This document shows, in pieces, positions 1-9,429 of a stretch of 64,000 nt of DNA. How positions within the stretch are numbered: position 1 is the stretch's first letter; each line of letters starts with the position of its first letter. The DNA comes from Furfurilactobacillus milii (lineage in GTDB: Bacteria > Bacillota > Bacilli > Lactobacillales > Lactobacillaceae). The DNA is taken from the NCBI RefSeq assembly GCF_009863985.1, contig NZ_WEZT01000015.1, positions 1-64,000 of the forward strand, written 5' to 3'. The position numbers were made by a program, and so were the translations under genes. The notes under the pieces were generated by a model. The model was not told the origin of the DNA. It saw only the letters and a program-made list of their open reading frames with translations, and did not search any database.

Positions 1-99
<99 letters not shown>

Positions 100-104
100 G
101 ATTG

Positions 105-134
105 AAACGTCAATCTGATGATTGGCGTTTTCTT
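105..134 (+). terminator. rRNA operon terminator
   Basis: An 11-bp stem (AAACGTCAATC at 105-115 with GATTGGCGTTT at 120-130, one G-T pair) with a 4-base loop ends in a short T run. It lies directly behind 5S rRNA. Confidence 0.7.
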
Positions 135-140
135 GTATCT

Positions 141-174
141 TGAAAGGCGCCTGATTAAGGCACGGCGCCTTTCA
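141..174 (+). terminator. second hairpin behind the rRNA operon
   Basis: A perfect 11-bp inverted repeat, TGAAAGGCGCC (141-151) and GGCGCCTTTCA (164-174), follows the first terminator. No T run follows, so it may back up termination or act as a processing site. Confidence 0.45.
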
Positions 175-206
175 GCAAGAAATGCTAGCTAGGCGTTGAT
201 TAAACC

Positions 207-235
207 TTGAAGCCAGTGAAAAAGTCCGTTATACT
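207..235 (+). promoter_or_regulatory. promoter of the tRNA-Thr gene
   Basis: TTGAAG (207-212) and TATACT (230-235) are spaced by 17 bases. Predicted transcription start is near 242, ten bases before the tRNA. Confidence 0.65.
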
Positions 236-251
236 AACAGATGTGCTATTT

Positions 252-324
252 GCCGGATTAGCTCAGTTGGTAGAGCATCGGTATCGTAAACCGAGGGTCA
301 GGTGTTCAAGTCACCTATCCGGCA
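252..324 (+). tRNA. tRNA-Thr (anticodon CGT)
   Basis: A full cloverleaf of 73 bases: acceptor GCCGGAT/ATCCGGC, D-stem GCTC/GAGC, anticodon stem TCGGT/ACCGA around loop ATCGTAA, and T-arm AGGTG/CACCT. The anticodon is CGT, threonine. The CCA end is not encoded. It has its own promoter and terminator. Confidence 0.96.
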
Positions 325-348
325 TCTTTTAATTGAATATTCCAGTGC

Positions 349-378
349 AAAACGTCTCGTTATTTGAGGCGTTTTTTA
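349..378 (+). terminator. terminator of tRNA-Thr
   Basis: The stem AACGTCTC/GAGGCGTT with a 7-base loop is followed by a T run. Confidence 0.75.
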
Positions 379-503
379 TTTTTCTAAGTTTATTAATTGA
401 TTATATTGTGCAAAATAGAAATAGCGAGCGTAAATTAGGACAATTAAATGCGATTGCTTTTATAATAGTCATGAGAAGAAAAACACTGAGGGAGGTCATT
501 ATT

Positions 504-1682
504 ATGACAGAAGTTGTGGTATTAGGCGCTGGGTACGCTGGATTACGAACGGTCCGCGAATTGAGCGGCACATCGAACGTACACGTAACCTTAATAGATC
601 GAAATTCATATCACTATGAGGCCACTGCATTACATACTGTGGCAATTGGCACAAATGAAGCTGACCACATCACTTTTGACATCCGTAAGGCTATTCCTAA
701 AGAAGTAACCTTTAAGCAAGACAATGTGACACGCATCGATCCCCAAGATAAAACGGTAACGTTAGAGAAAGAAGCAACACCGTTAAAATATGATTATCTA
801 GTTGTTGCACTAGGATTTGAGTCAGAAGACTTTGGCATTAAAGGAGCGGCGACATACGGATTACCACTCCAAGATATTGATAGTGCCAAAGCAATTAGGA
901 AACATCTTGAAGAACGTTTGGCCGCATACAATGACACACACGATGAACGGGATCTGCACATTATCGTATGTGGTGCCGGCTTCACGAGTATCGAACTGCT
1001 GGGAGAATTAGTCTATCGCATGCCTTCACTAGTTGAACAGTATCATTTGCCAGCAGATAAAATTCAAATTACTTGTCTTGAAGCAATGCCAAAGATTTTA
1101 CCAATGTTCGATCAAAAGCTTGTCGATTTTGCCGTACAATTCTTAGCAGATCATGGTGCAATCATTCATACATCTACGCCAATTGACGAAGTGACAGATC
1201 ACAGTGTCATTAGTGGGGATAATGTTTACGAAGCCAACACCATTATTTGGACTACTGGGGTTCGCGGCAGCCACGTTATCAGTGATTCACAATTTGATCA
1301 GAAACGAAACCGCGTGGCAGTGACGAGTCAGCTTACTATGAAAGATCATCCTGAAGTGTTCATCATTGGTGATAGTAGTGCGGTTCCTGATCCAGCTAGT
1401 GGACGTTTTTACCCAACTACGGGACAAATTTCTATTGCTCAAGCGACCCACACAGCCAAGAATATTAAGGCATCGATTGACGGGACCCAATTATCTGACT
1501 TTACTTATAAATCTTTGGGAACAGTTTGTTCACTGGGACCAACGACTGGTATTGCAGAGATAGGTGATTCAGGTCGGATTAAATTGAAGGGTCGTAAAGT
1601 TGCTCTTGTTAAAAAGATGGTTAATGACCGTTCAATTATGGAAGAAAGTGGCTTTGCAAACATGATGCGAAATCTAAGTTAA
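504..1682 (+). CDS. NAD(P)/FAD-dependent oxidoreductase, type II NADH dehydrogenase-like
   Basis: A 392-residue flavoprotein of the NDH-2 / pyridine nucleotide-disulphide oxidoreductase class. It probably passes electrons from NADH to membrane quinone or oxygen. The N-terminal FAD fold GAGYAGL is at about residues 8-14, a second Rossmann motif CGAGFTSIE in the middle, and the late FAD contact IIGDSS near residue 285. The ATG at 504 is chosen because GGAGG (491-495) precedes it by 8 bases; an in-frame extension to 333 has no ribosome-binding site and runs into the tRNA terminator. It stands alone between two terminators. The electron acceptor cannot be told from sequence. Confidence 0.85.
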   Translation: MTEVVVLGAGYAGLRTVRELSGTSNVHVTLIDRNSYHYEATALHTVAIGTNEADHITFDIRKAIPKEVTFKQDNVTRIDPQDKTVTLEKEATPLKYDYLVVALGFESEDFGIKGAATYGLPLQDIDSAKAIRKHLEERLAAYNDTHDERDLHIIVCGAGFTSIELLGELVYRMPSLVEQYHLPADKIQITCLEAMPKILPMFDQKLVDFAVQFLADHGAIIHTSTPIDEVTDHSVISGDNVYEANTIIWTTGVRGSHVISDSQFDQKRNRVAVTSQLTMKDHPEVFIIGDSSAVPDPASGRFYPTTGQISIAQATHTAKNIKASIDGTQLSDFTYKSLGTVCSLGPTTGIAEIGDSGRIKLKGRKVALVKKMVNDRSIMEESGFANMMRNLS

Positions 1683-1693
1683 AAATAGTCAGA

Positions 1694-1733
1694 AAAAACT
1701 CTCTCACCGCGTTTTCGGTGGGAGAGTTTTTAC
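1694..1733. terminator. bidirectional terminator
   Basis: CTCTCACCG and CGGTGGGAGAG form a strong stem flanked by A and T runs. It sits between the converging oxidoreductase gene and the phosphoesterase pseudogene and has T runs for both strands. Confidence 0.85.
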
Positions 1734-1738
1734 ATTAG

Positions 1739-3297
1739 TCACAGAACTTTTGTATTCGCTACTACTCGATAAGTGCTAGTTGGCACTACAGAGACGATTT
1801 GACGTTTTGAAAAATAATGGGCAATTAGCTCGGCCATGTCAATGGGCACAGTTTTAATTATTTTATCAGCAGAGAACATATGAAATTCGCCACCGCCAAT
1901 TGCACGATATTGATTGAGAACGATGTGCAAACGATCTGTTTTCTTGACTGATTCGCCATGGTAGATCAGTTCGGTAACACGATCGTCAAGTGGTCTGGTT
2001 ACATCGACCGTGTAATTTATGCCGGCAAATAGATCGTAGTTATAATGTTGAACTTTTGGATCGGTGTAATCTTTGCTGACACCAACTTGCTGACCGTCCC
2101 ACTGCCAATAATGCGCGCATTGTTCTACGGCCGCACGTAAATCTGCACCGGTGATTTCTAAAACGGCTAAGGTGTTTGGATACGGATAGCTGATTTCAAC
2201 ATCACGCATTGTAACTTCACGGTCTAGCCCTGCCACCTCGTTGGTGAACAAGGCGGTGCTGGAGAGGTCAACTCCGGCGGCTTCCATCTGAACTTGGTTA
2301 ATAAAGTCGAGGTAGGGGTGCCCGTGTAATCTGGCCATCATAGGATCGCTAATATGTGCATCTTCCTCTAGCTGACCAATGGTCGTATCCAACCAGTTCT
2401 CTGTAGCCATTTCGCTCTTTGCTAATGGTTCATTGATTTGTATTCGTGGCTGCACTGTAGCGGTTTTAATCAGCGAAGCTTCACTATGGGTTATGACATG
2501 ATCTTCCACGGTGAGGTTAATTTGGCCAACGTAAGCACCGCGATAGCCTGGCTGTGTTGTTGGCACACCATTCACGTGGGTTGCAATAGAACGGTGTTGA
2601 TGGCCTGTAACGAGGGCGTCGATGCCGGGACTTTAGAAAGGGCAGAAGCTTCGTTTTCGCCAGTTTCTAGTTCAGTTGGTCGATTTGTATCCAAATCGCA
2701 TTCAAATCCGCCATGATAGGCAACGATGACAATATCAGCTAATTGATGAAGCTTAGGCACGTAATTTTTTGCCGTTTGTAATGCGGAAACAAAGGATAAA
2801 CCACGAACGTGATCTAAGGGTTCCCAGTGGCTAATGTAAGAGGTGGTGAGCCCTAAAATAGCTACTCGAAGACCGTTATGAGTGAAGATTTTGTAAGGAT
2901 TACCGAAATAAGGCCGTCCTTGTTCATCCAGGATGTTTGCACACAAGATAGGGTAATTCCGTTTTGAAAGTACATGTTCCATATACTCCCGACCGTAATT
3001 AAACTCATGGTTGCCCAAGATACCGACATCATAATTGACGTTATTGGCGACGTTACTGAGCAAGGGTGCAGATGTCTGATCAAAATGATTTAGGTAGTAG
3101 GTTAGCGGGGAACCTTGAATAAAATCGCCGTTTTCAATGGTTAGCACCATATCTTGTGGATCTGACTGACTCCTTATTGTGTCAATGACTGTCGCAGCAC
3201 GCGCTAGACCAAACGGTGATTGCTGATTGGCAGTTCGAAAATCTGTTGGGTAGAAATAGCCGTGAATATCACTAGTAGATAAAATTGTTAATTTCAT
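1739..3297 (-). pseudogene. 5'-nucleotidase / cyclic phosphodiesterase (UshA-like), frameshifted
   Basis: Two reading frames together make one metallophosphatase of about 515 residues. The N-terminal 241 residues (3297-2572) carry the metal motifs STSDIHG and GNHEFNYG; the C-terminal part carries the 5'-nucleotidase substrate domain. Near 2627-2629 the frame is lost: one more G in the plus-strand GGG run (one C in the coding strand) would restore GIDALVTGHQHR, which holds the last metal-binding His pair. Without it the first product ends at 2572 and lacks GHQH. The separate downstream frame starts at a GTG at 2575 and lacks most motifs. Members usually hydrolyse nucleotides outside the cell, but no signal peptide is seen here. 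It ends the UgpC-A-E-B operon, 11 bases behind the MBL gene. A sequencing error is possible. Confidence 0.85.
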
Positions 3298-3308
3298 GGA
3301 GAACCCCT

Positions 3309-4556
3309 TTAAAACGAGTAAATTTCATCATAGTTTGGTAAAAAAAGGTGAGTATCTAATTCTGACATGGCAGCGACGGCCGCTTCTGGATGAAATGAAT
3401 GCCAGATACCTGTAGTTTGCGCGTTAACGTTTTTAGCAATGGCAATGAGCGCATTCCGAGTAGCATGGCCTGAACTGCCTAAGTACTGATATTCGGCGTG
3501 ATGTTGTGCGAGAAATTCCTGTAGTTTCATGTAACGAGGATCGTAATTGCCAAGTGGTTCGCCATTACTGTGTAAATATAGGAATTTTGGGCAGCGAGAC
3601 AATACTTGTAAATCAGCGTAACTATTCTGTAGACAAAAACGTTCTGGCTCGTGCTGAATAGTGGACATGGAAACGGGAATTAACATCGCAAAATCCTGTT
3701 TGTTAAGTCGTTCTGTTTCTTGAACGTGAATTAATGCTTCAGGATAAAAGCTACTTAATAAGCGGGCGTATGGTAATTCCCAGACAACGGGGCGATTATA
3801 CGCATTTGCTGTTTGATTAAAGCGTAATAATCGCTCAAGGTTTCGTGGATACGGATTAATGACAAGGAGACGCTCATCATTTTGAATCAGTTGCCTAAAG
3901 GTACGCTGAACATCATCTTCACTGACTGGTTCAGAAAATTCTAAATTCTGTTTCGGTTCAAAGCTGAAGCTCGTGCCCTCTAGCATAAAGAGATCCAGAT
4001 GAGCTGCTCGAAATGCGTTTATCCAGTTGTGAACACGTTCTAGGTGAGGACCATGAAGACGAACGTCGCCAGAGTGACCAAAGGAGTGGTGACCATCGCT
4101 AACTAGCAAAGCAGCGGCTCCGAAAGCATCATGGTCGCTAGCAAAACCTGTTACAGAAAGGTCGCCGATTTGAATAGTGTGATCATATTCAAATGCATGA
4201 AGATTAATTCCTAGAGGCATTGCCAGGCCAGAGCCAGCTAAGTTTTGATACAGTCGATACGATTCATGAGAGATATAAACCGGAATGTTACTGCGCAGGT
4301 AGGCTAATGCTGCCGTGTGGTCTAAGTGCAAATGACTGATAAAAATGGCTTCATGTTGAAAGGCGTGTTTCTGATTATCCTGAAACAGCTCATTAAGTGC
4401 AGGTAAACTGTGTTGTGCAATCAACGTTCGGACATCTGTTTCTTCGCTATTTTCAGTCATACCGAAGTCCATAATGACTCGAGATGTTTCGGTGGCAATT
4501 TCCATGATGTTGCCGCCAATGGTGGATAAACCGTTTAAAAATCGAACAGTAGTCAT
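3309..4556 (-). CDS. MBL-fold metallohydrolase
   Basis: A 415-residue metallo-beta-lactamase-fold enzyme. The zinc motif SHLHLDHT is near residue 78-85, a further GHSGDVR motif near 160 and a late GHATR near 365 that fits the RNase J/CPSF-like or lactonase arrangement. No signal peptide is present, so it is probably cytoplasmic. It lies between the solute-binding protein gene and the phosphoesterase pseudogene on the same strand, which suggests work on the imported phosphorylated compound rather than RNA decay, but this is inference from context. The substrate is unknown. Confidence 0.8.
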   Translation of the reverse strand: MTTVRFLNGLSTIGGNIMEIATETSRVIMDFGMTENSEETDVRTLIAQHSLPALNELFQDNQKHAFQHEAIFISHLHLDHTAALAYLRSNIPVYISHESYRLYQNLAGSGLAMPLGINLHAFEYDHTIQIGDLSVTGFASDHDAFGAAALLVSDGHHSFGHSGDVRLHGPHLERVHNWINAFRAAHLDLFMLEGTSFSFEPKQNLEFSEPVSEDDVQRTFRQLIQNDERLLVINPYPRNLERLLRFNQTANAYNRPVVWELPYARLLSSFYPEALIHVQETERLNKQDFAMLIPVSMSTIQHEPERFCLQNSYADLQVLSRCPKFLYLHSNGEPLGNYDPRYMKLQEFLAQHHAEYQYLGSSGHATRNALIAIAKNVNAQTTGIWHSFHPEAAVAAMSELDTHLFLPNYDEIYSF

Positions 4557-4690
4557 AGATTAGCCTCTTAATATAAATACAGATATTGGCATATGTGGGG
4601 AAAGCAGATGTTCTATGTAGCAGGGCGACGTTCTGACACAAACGTCGCCTGTTTGGGATAAAAATACTTAATGTGACAATGTTTGAAAAA

Positions 4691-5974
4691 CTAGTTTGCT
4701 GAAGTAATTTGCTTTGCTTGTTTAGCAAGCTTTGTTAACGCATCTTTTGCGGACGTGTTCTTAGTGAGCATGCTGTTAAATGCGTCACCTTTGTCGTTAT
4801 AGTATTCACCGAAACCAGCAAAGGCAGGTTGGGCGAATGCTTTTGGTAATGAGTTTACAGCTGCTTTGTTCTCAGGGTGTTGTTTCAAAAAGCTTTGGTA
4901 ATCTGCGGAGTTAGTAGCTGATTTTGATAATGGTACATAACCAGTTAATTTAGCCCACTTAGTAGCAGTTTTTGCTTTAAGTAGATACTTCATAAAGTCG
5001 TAAGCGCCACGTTTTTGCTTGGTGTTTGCACCTTTAAATAGCACTAAGTCGTTACCTGCGACTTCCGTACCACTCTTACCTTCATATGAAGGAACAGGGG
5101 CGGTGGTCCAGTTTAATGTTTTAGGTGCTTGTAACTTCGTTTGGGTCAAACCGGCGGAAGAACCAATGTAGAAAGCCGATTTCCCGTTAACAAAGTTTTT
5201 GGTCCAGTAGTTATCGGAGCCAGCTGATTTAGCCGTGCCATCCTTAACCATGTCTAGAACCAAATTGGCGGCCGCAATGGACTTCTTGTTGGCTACCTGA
5301 ACTTTGCCAGTGCTGGAGACGGGCGTTACACCAGCCGCGTGCGCCATACCTTCCCATTCCATGTCAAAACTCTTGTCGAATCCGTAAGCATAGATTCCAT
5401 CTTTTTTCAGCTTGGCACCATCTTGTTTCAATTGATCCCAAGTCTTAGGAATGCTCAGGTGATATTTCTTCAGAATGTCTTTGTTTACATACATAATGCG
5501 CGTTGACTTTGAAAATGGTGTTGAGTAGTAAGTGTTACCAATCTTGGATCCGGAAAGAAAGGCTGGGTAAATGTCCTTTTTCGCTTTTGATGACATGCCC
5601 TTATACATTGGATTTAAATTATCGATAAAGCCATGGTGTTGATAATCAGGTAGGTTTGTATAGGTTGTCATGCCCAAAACAGGCAGACTATGTGACTTGG
5701 CTGCGGCCATGACCTTTTGGTTCATTTGGGTGTAGTCACCTTGCGAGGTGGCGACAACTTGGTACTTAGTTTGCGACTGATTGTAGTCGTTAACGATTGT
5801 GTTGAGATTCTTTTGATAAGGGCCAGTTAAACCGCTCCAAAAAGTAATCTTTGTTCGGTTTGTCGAAGTATCGGCGGCATGTGCAGGTCGCAGCGCCGTT
5901 AATGTAATACCGGCTGCAGCAGCTAGCGTTGCCAGCAGCATCAAACCTTTATGGGTCTTCATGATCTTTTTCAT
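4691..5974 (-). CDS. ugpB: ABC transporter solute-binding protein, UgpB-like
   Basis: A 427-residue extracytoplasmic family 1 binding protein. A signal peptide spans residues 1-34 and ends AHA|AD. Then follow the typical ITFWSGLTG start and a middle stretch YYSTPFSKSTRIMYVNKD that resembles the glycerol-3-phosphate/glycerophosphodiester binder UgpB. There is no cysteine in the signal region, so no lipobox: unusual for a Gram-positive binding protein, which would normally be lipid-anchored. It is preceded by both permease genes and the ATPase. The ligand is inferred only from family resemblance. Confidence 0.8.
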   Translation of the reverse strand: MKKIMKTHKGLMLLATLAAAAGITLTALRPAHAADTSTNRTKITFWSGLTGPYQKNLNTIVNDYNQSQTKYQVVATSQGDYTQMNQKVMAAAKSHSLPVLGMTTYTNLPDYQHHGFIDNLNPMYKGMSSKAKKDIYPAFLSGSKIGNTYYSTPFSKSTRIMYVNKDILKKYHLSIPKTWDQLKQDGAKLKKDGIYAYGFDKSFDMEWEGMAHAAGVTPVSSTGKVQVANKKSIAAANLVLDMVKDGTAKSAGSDNYWTKNFVNGKSAFYIGSSAGLTQTKLQAPKTLNWTTAPVPSYEGKSGTEVAGNDLVLFKGANTKQKRGAYDFMKYLLKAKTATKWAKLTGYVPLSKSATNSADYQSFLKQHPENKAAVNSLPKAFAQPAFAGFGEYYNDKGDAFNSMLTKNTSAKDALTKLAKQAKQITSAN

Positions 5975-6061
5975 CCTTTCTCAAACAGAAGTGACATTCC
6001 CGATACAAACACCTGATTCTCGATGGCAACACCCCTTTCGGTGCAAAGCTGTTAAAGCGGT

Positions 6062-6886
6062 TTAACCCTTAAGACCTGATTTACTAATACCAGCAATGAT
6101 GTATTTTTGTAGGCACAGATAAACGATGATCATTGGCAAGATAACAAATGTTGATGCCGCCATGAGGAGTTGAAATTGTGTCCCGGCGTCGCTGGTGAAG
6201 GCATTCAAACCAACGGGAAGCGTTCTTACTTTAGCCGTGTTAGTCACAATAAGTGGCCACATGAATGAATTCCAACTGCCAATGACTTCCAAGATACCGA
6301 TTGCGGTGATGGCCGACTTGGATAGCGGCACCATCATAGTCCAGAGGAAGTGCCAATCTGATGAACCATCTAATTTGGCCGCGTAATAGAGTTCGTTTGG
6401 AATGGCGTTGAATGTCTGACGTAAGGTGAAAACGGCAAAAAAACTGGCTAACCAGGGGATGATCAACGCACCAAAGGTGTTAATCAGACTAAATTTTGAT
6501 AAGGTAACGAAATTTGGAATAATCAACATTTCGCCAGGAACCATCATGGTCGATAAGAAGAGCGCGAATAGAAAGTTTTTGCCATAGAAGTTAAGCCGGG
6601 AAAATGCAAAGGCGGCTAAAATCGTTGTAAATAACTGACCAATCGTTGTGACCGTGGTGACGATAAGACTATTGATAAAATATGTTAAAAATGGGGCAGC
6701 GTGCCATGCAGTAACGAAGTTTTGCCACTGCAGGTGCTTTGGAATCCATGTTGGCGGCACCCTAACCGTTTCTGGGGCTGTTTTTAAAGCGGTTGAGAGC
6801 ATCCAGATGAAGGGCACTAACATCGTAATGGCACCCAGCGTCAAAATGATTATGAGTAAAGCCTGACTGATTCGCTTTTTCGTCAT
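6062..6886 (-). CDS. ugpE: ABC transporter permease, UgpE/MalG-type
   Basis: A 274-residue inner-membrane subunit with about six hydrophobic segments. The cytoplasmic EAA loop that contacts the ATPase reads YYAAKLDGSSDWHF near residues 165-180. It pairs with the upstream permease, from which it is separated by 24 bases. An AGGAG-like site (AAAGGAGCTTCGC before ATG) supports the start. Role: half of the membrane channel of the UgpC-A-E-B importer. Confidence 0.88.
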   Translation of the reverse strand: MTKKRISQALLIIILTLGAITMLVPFIWMLSTALKTAPETVRVPPTWIPKHLQWQNFVTAWHAAPFLTYFINSLIVTTVTTIGQLFTTILAAFAFSRLNFYGKNFLFALFLSTMMVPGEMLIIPNFVTLSKFSLINTFGALIIPWLASFFAVFTLRQTFNAIPNELYYAAKLDGSSDWHFLWTMMVPLSKSAITAIGILEVIGSWNSFMWPLIVTNTAKVRTLPVGLNAFTSDAGTQFQLLMAASTFVILPMIIVYLCLQKYIIAGISKSGLKG

Positions 6887-6910
6887 GCGAAGCTCCTTTT
6901 GAACAATCGA

Positions 6911-7807
6911 CTAAGCATAGTGCACGTGCTTTCTGCTGTACCAAAATTGAATGATGGTGACGACGAGAATAAGTAAAAATAAGACGACACCTGATGCGGC
7001 CGCAATACCATATTTCCATTCTGAGTAAAATTTTTGGTACAGGTAGAAAACAATGGTGAGCGTCGATTTACCTGGACCAGGTGAGCCACCAAACAGAACA
7101 AAAATTTCGTCGAATACTTTGAAACCACTGATGACGCTGGTGACACTAACTAGGAAGGTCATTGGTGAAAGCAGTGGCAAGGTAACATGAATGAAGCGTT
7201 GCCAAGCATTTGCGCCGTCAATTTGTGCTACCTGATCGTAACGTTTGTCGATATTACTCAGGCCGACGAGGAAGAGAATGATATTGAATCCCAATCCTTT
7301 CCAAATGGTCATAATAATTAATGCGGGCATTGCCCAATGAGGATCATTTAACCAGTCAATAGGATGAACGCCGAAATGACTTAAGAATGCGTTGAGCAGG
7401 CCGTATTGATCGTTATAAATCCACTGCCAGACCAGAGAGATGGCAACCGTGCTGGTAACAAAGGGCAGAAAGTAAGCTGTTTTGAATAGGCCGGCTAAAA
7501 AGCGAACGCGGTGTAATAAAAGGGCAATGATCAGTGATAAAAGAACGGAGAATGGCACGACCCCGAGGACAAAGATCAGCGTATTACGAACAGACAAATA
7601 GAAGTCAGGATCCGAAAAAATAAACTTATAATTGGCCCATCCAAGAGCACTGACCTTATCGGTAAAGAAGTCGTACTTCGTATAAAAACTCATCGCAAAA
7701 GATTTAAAAATGGGATAGATGTTAAACACCAACGTAATGATCAGCATTGGCGCAAGGTAGGCGAATGCAATCAACGTTGACTTAATTGTCGGATGTTGTT
7801 TGATCAT
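6911..7807 (-). CDS. ugpA: ABC transporter permease, UgpA/MalF-type
   Basis: A 298-residue permease with six predicted membrane segments; the EAA loop YDQVAQIDGANAWQRF is near residues 200-215. Its start overlaps the end of the ATPase gene by four bases (ATGA, 7804-7807), which points to translational coupling. The second half-channel UgpE-type gene follows. Confidence 0.88.
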   Translation of the reverse strand: MIKQHPTIKSTLIAFAYLAPMLIITLVFNIYPIFKSFAMSFYTKYDFFTDKVSALGWANYKFIFSDPDFYLSVRNTLIFVLGVVPFSVLLSLIIALLLHRVRFLAGLFKTAYFLPFVTSTVAISLVWQWIYNDQYGLLNAFLSHFGVHPIDWLNDPHWAMPALIIMTIWKGLGFNIILFLVGLSNIDKRYDQVAQIDGANAWQRFIHVTLPLLSPMTFLVSVTSVISGFKVFDEIFVLFGGSPGPGKSTLTIVFYLYQKFYSEWKYGIAAASGVVLFLLILVVTIIQFWYSRKHVHYA

Positions 7808-8913
7808 GCGTGGATTACCTCGGTTGGTTTCAACGGTGATACGTTGGTCGCAACGGTCTCAGGCCAGATGCGGTTACCTGACTGATTGAAAACAAAGACA
7901 CCTTGTGGTCTCAAGGCAAACTGAAGTGATTTGCCATTGCGACCTAAATCCTGTTCTCGGAAACCGTCTGCAATAATCGTGTGACCGCCATAATTAAGGG
8001 AAAGGCTTGTTTCTCGTCCGAAGCGGTTGGATTGAACCTGAGTGCCAGTAAGCGGAAGCATAGTTAAGTGGTCATGCGGATCGGTAGCGGGCACGATACT
8101 CTCAGCACGAATGGCAACGGTAGTACCGTCTGAAAGGACGCTGGTAGGGACAACAGTTTTAAAATCGTCACGAACGTTTGCAAACGGAATGGTATTTATG
8201 ATTGGCGATCCAATGAACTTAGCAACAAAAAGGTTGTCAGGTTGATCGTAAAGGCGATTAGGTGTCGTGAACTGTTGGATTTTGCCCTCGTTTAGAACCA
8301 TGATTTGGTCGGCGATATGAATGGCTTCCTCCTGATCGTGGGTCACGAAAACAGTGGTCACGCCAGTTTCCTTTTGAATGCGACGGATCTCTTCACGCAT
8401 TTCTACCCGCAATCGGGCATCGAGGTTAGAAAGGGGTTCGTCAAGTAATAAGATGCTCGGCGATTTTGCTAGGGCACGAGCGATTGCGACTCGTTGTTGC
8501 TGTCCGCCGGAAAGTTCGCTGGGTTTCTTAGATAATTCAGTTTCAACATGGACCAATGCCGCGAGTTCACGCCCTCGTTTGAGTCGGTCTGCTTTCTTAA
8601 CCTTGGCCATTTTCATCGGAAAACAAATGTTATCCAACACGGACATATGAGGATAAAGTGCATAGTTCTGAAAAACCATTCCCACTTTGCGTGCCAGAGC
8701 GTCTTTTTTCGTAACGTTCTGATCACCAAAGAAAATTTGACCACCGGTTGGCGAAAGCAAACCACTAATCAAATTCAAGGTTGTTGACTTGCCACAGCCA
8801 CTTGGGCCGAGCAAACAGGTCAACTGTCCTTCAGGAATGGTAAAACTGATATTATTTAAAATGTTGTTTACGTTGTCGTATGCTAACGAAACGTTTTGAA
8901 ACTTTACATCCAC
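7804..8913 (-). CDS. ugpC: ABC transporter ATP-binding protein, UgpC/MsmK-type
   Basis: A 369-residue ATPase of the sugar/glycerophosphate importer class. Walker A is GPSGCGKST (about residues 35-43), signature LSGGQQQRVAIARAL, Walker B ILLLDEPLSNLD, followed by the regulatory OB-fold tail of MalK-type proteins. The GTG at 8913 is preferred: AAAGGG lies just upstream and the product then starts VDVKFQNVSLAY as family members do. An in-frame extension up to 9045 would add 44 unlike residues and overlap the 5' leader. First gene of the operon; such ATPases may serve several importers. Confidence 0.87.
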   Translation of the reverse strand: MDVKFQNVSLAYDNVNNILNNISFTIPEGQLTCLLGPSGCGKSTTLNLISGLLSPTGGQIFFGDQNVTKKDALARKVGMVFQNYALYPHMSVLDNICFPMKMAKVKKADRLKRGRELAALVHVETELSKKPSELSGGQQQRVAIARALAKSPSILLLDEPLSNLDARLRVEMREEIRRIQKETGVTTVFVTHDQEEAIHIADQIMVLNEGKIQQFTTPNRLYDQPDNLFVAKFIGSPIINTIPFANVRDDFKTVVPTSVLSDGTTVAIRAESIVPATDPHDHLTMLPLTGTQVQSNRFGRETSLSLNYGGHTIIADGFREQDLGRNGKSLQFALRPQGVFVFNQSGNRIWPETVATNVSPLKPTEVIHA

Positions 8914-9061
8914 AATGAGACACCCTTTCGTAAACTGAATAGTAAGCAGATATTGGAAAGCGTGAACAAGGAATATCTGCGCCGATAGATTGTTGTACTG
9001 ACGTCGTTTACTCATTACTAATCGTGATTTGAAAATGATTGGCAATGTCTAACCAACAATC

Positions 9062-9089
9062 AGTATACACGATTGAAAACGAGTCTCAA
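9062..9089 (-). promoter_or_regulatory. promoter of the UgpC-A-E-B operon
   Basis: Read on the minus strand, TTGAGA (9084-9089) and TATACT (9062-9067) are spaced by 16 bases. The transcript would carry a leader of about 140 bases before the GTG of the ATPase gene. Confidence 0.6.
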
Positions 9090-9414
9090 GTTATCTAATG
9101 TTCGTTTTATTTAACTAAAAACTCATAAATAAATATATTAATAAAATCATTTAGAACAGAATGTGAACTATACAAACTTTTGACTTATGATGTAATGAAA
9201 ATGGTTGATGCGAATTTTTACCGTTTTACCCGCATTTATTCAAGCAATGTTGTGATTGTAAAGAAAACGGTTACCATTATTTCGTTTGTCAGCGTTGAAA
9301 ACCCCAAAAAACAAAACTGGTTTAAGACAATGATTAATTCAACAAGAACAGTCAAATGTGAAAAGTTGATTAGACTTTTTCTCATTAAGGAGTAAAATTA
9401 TTTTATTCTAATTT
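9090..9414. other. AT-rich intergenic region, no gene seen
   Basis: This stretch between the importer operon and pepC has no convincing coding frame; a 71-codon plus-strand frame lacks a ribosome-binding site. A weak cre-like string near 9259-9275 (AAGAAAACGGTTACCAT) has several mismatches and is not called. Confidence 0.5.
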
Positions 9415-9429
9415 TTGGAGGCATCGTGA

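Noticed and set aside
1739-3297. Two separate genes with an ATGA overlap instead of a frameshift
   Set aside because: The missing part between them, including GHQH, is coded in the shifted frame directly across the overlap, so one interrupted gene fits better.
9259-9275. cre-like string before pepC
   Set aside because: Several mismatches at conserved positions.
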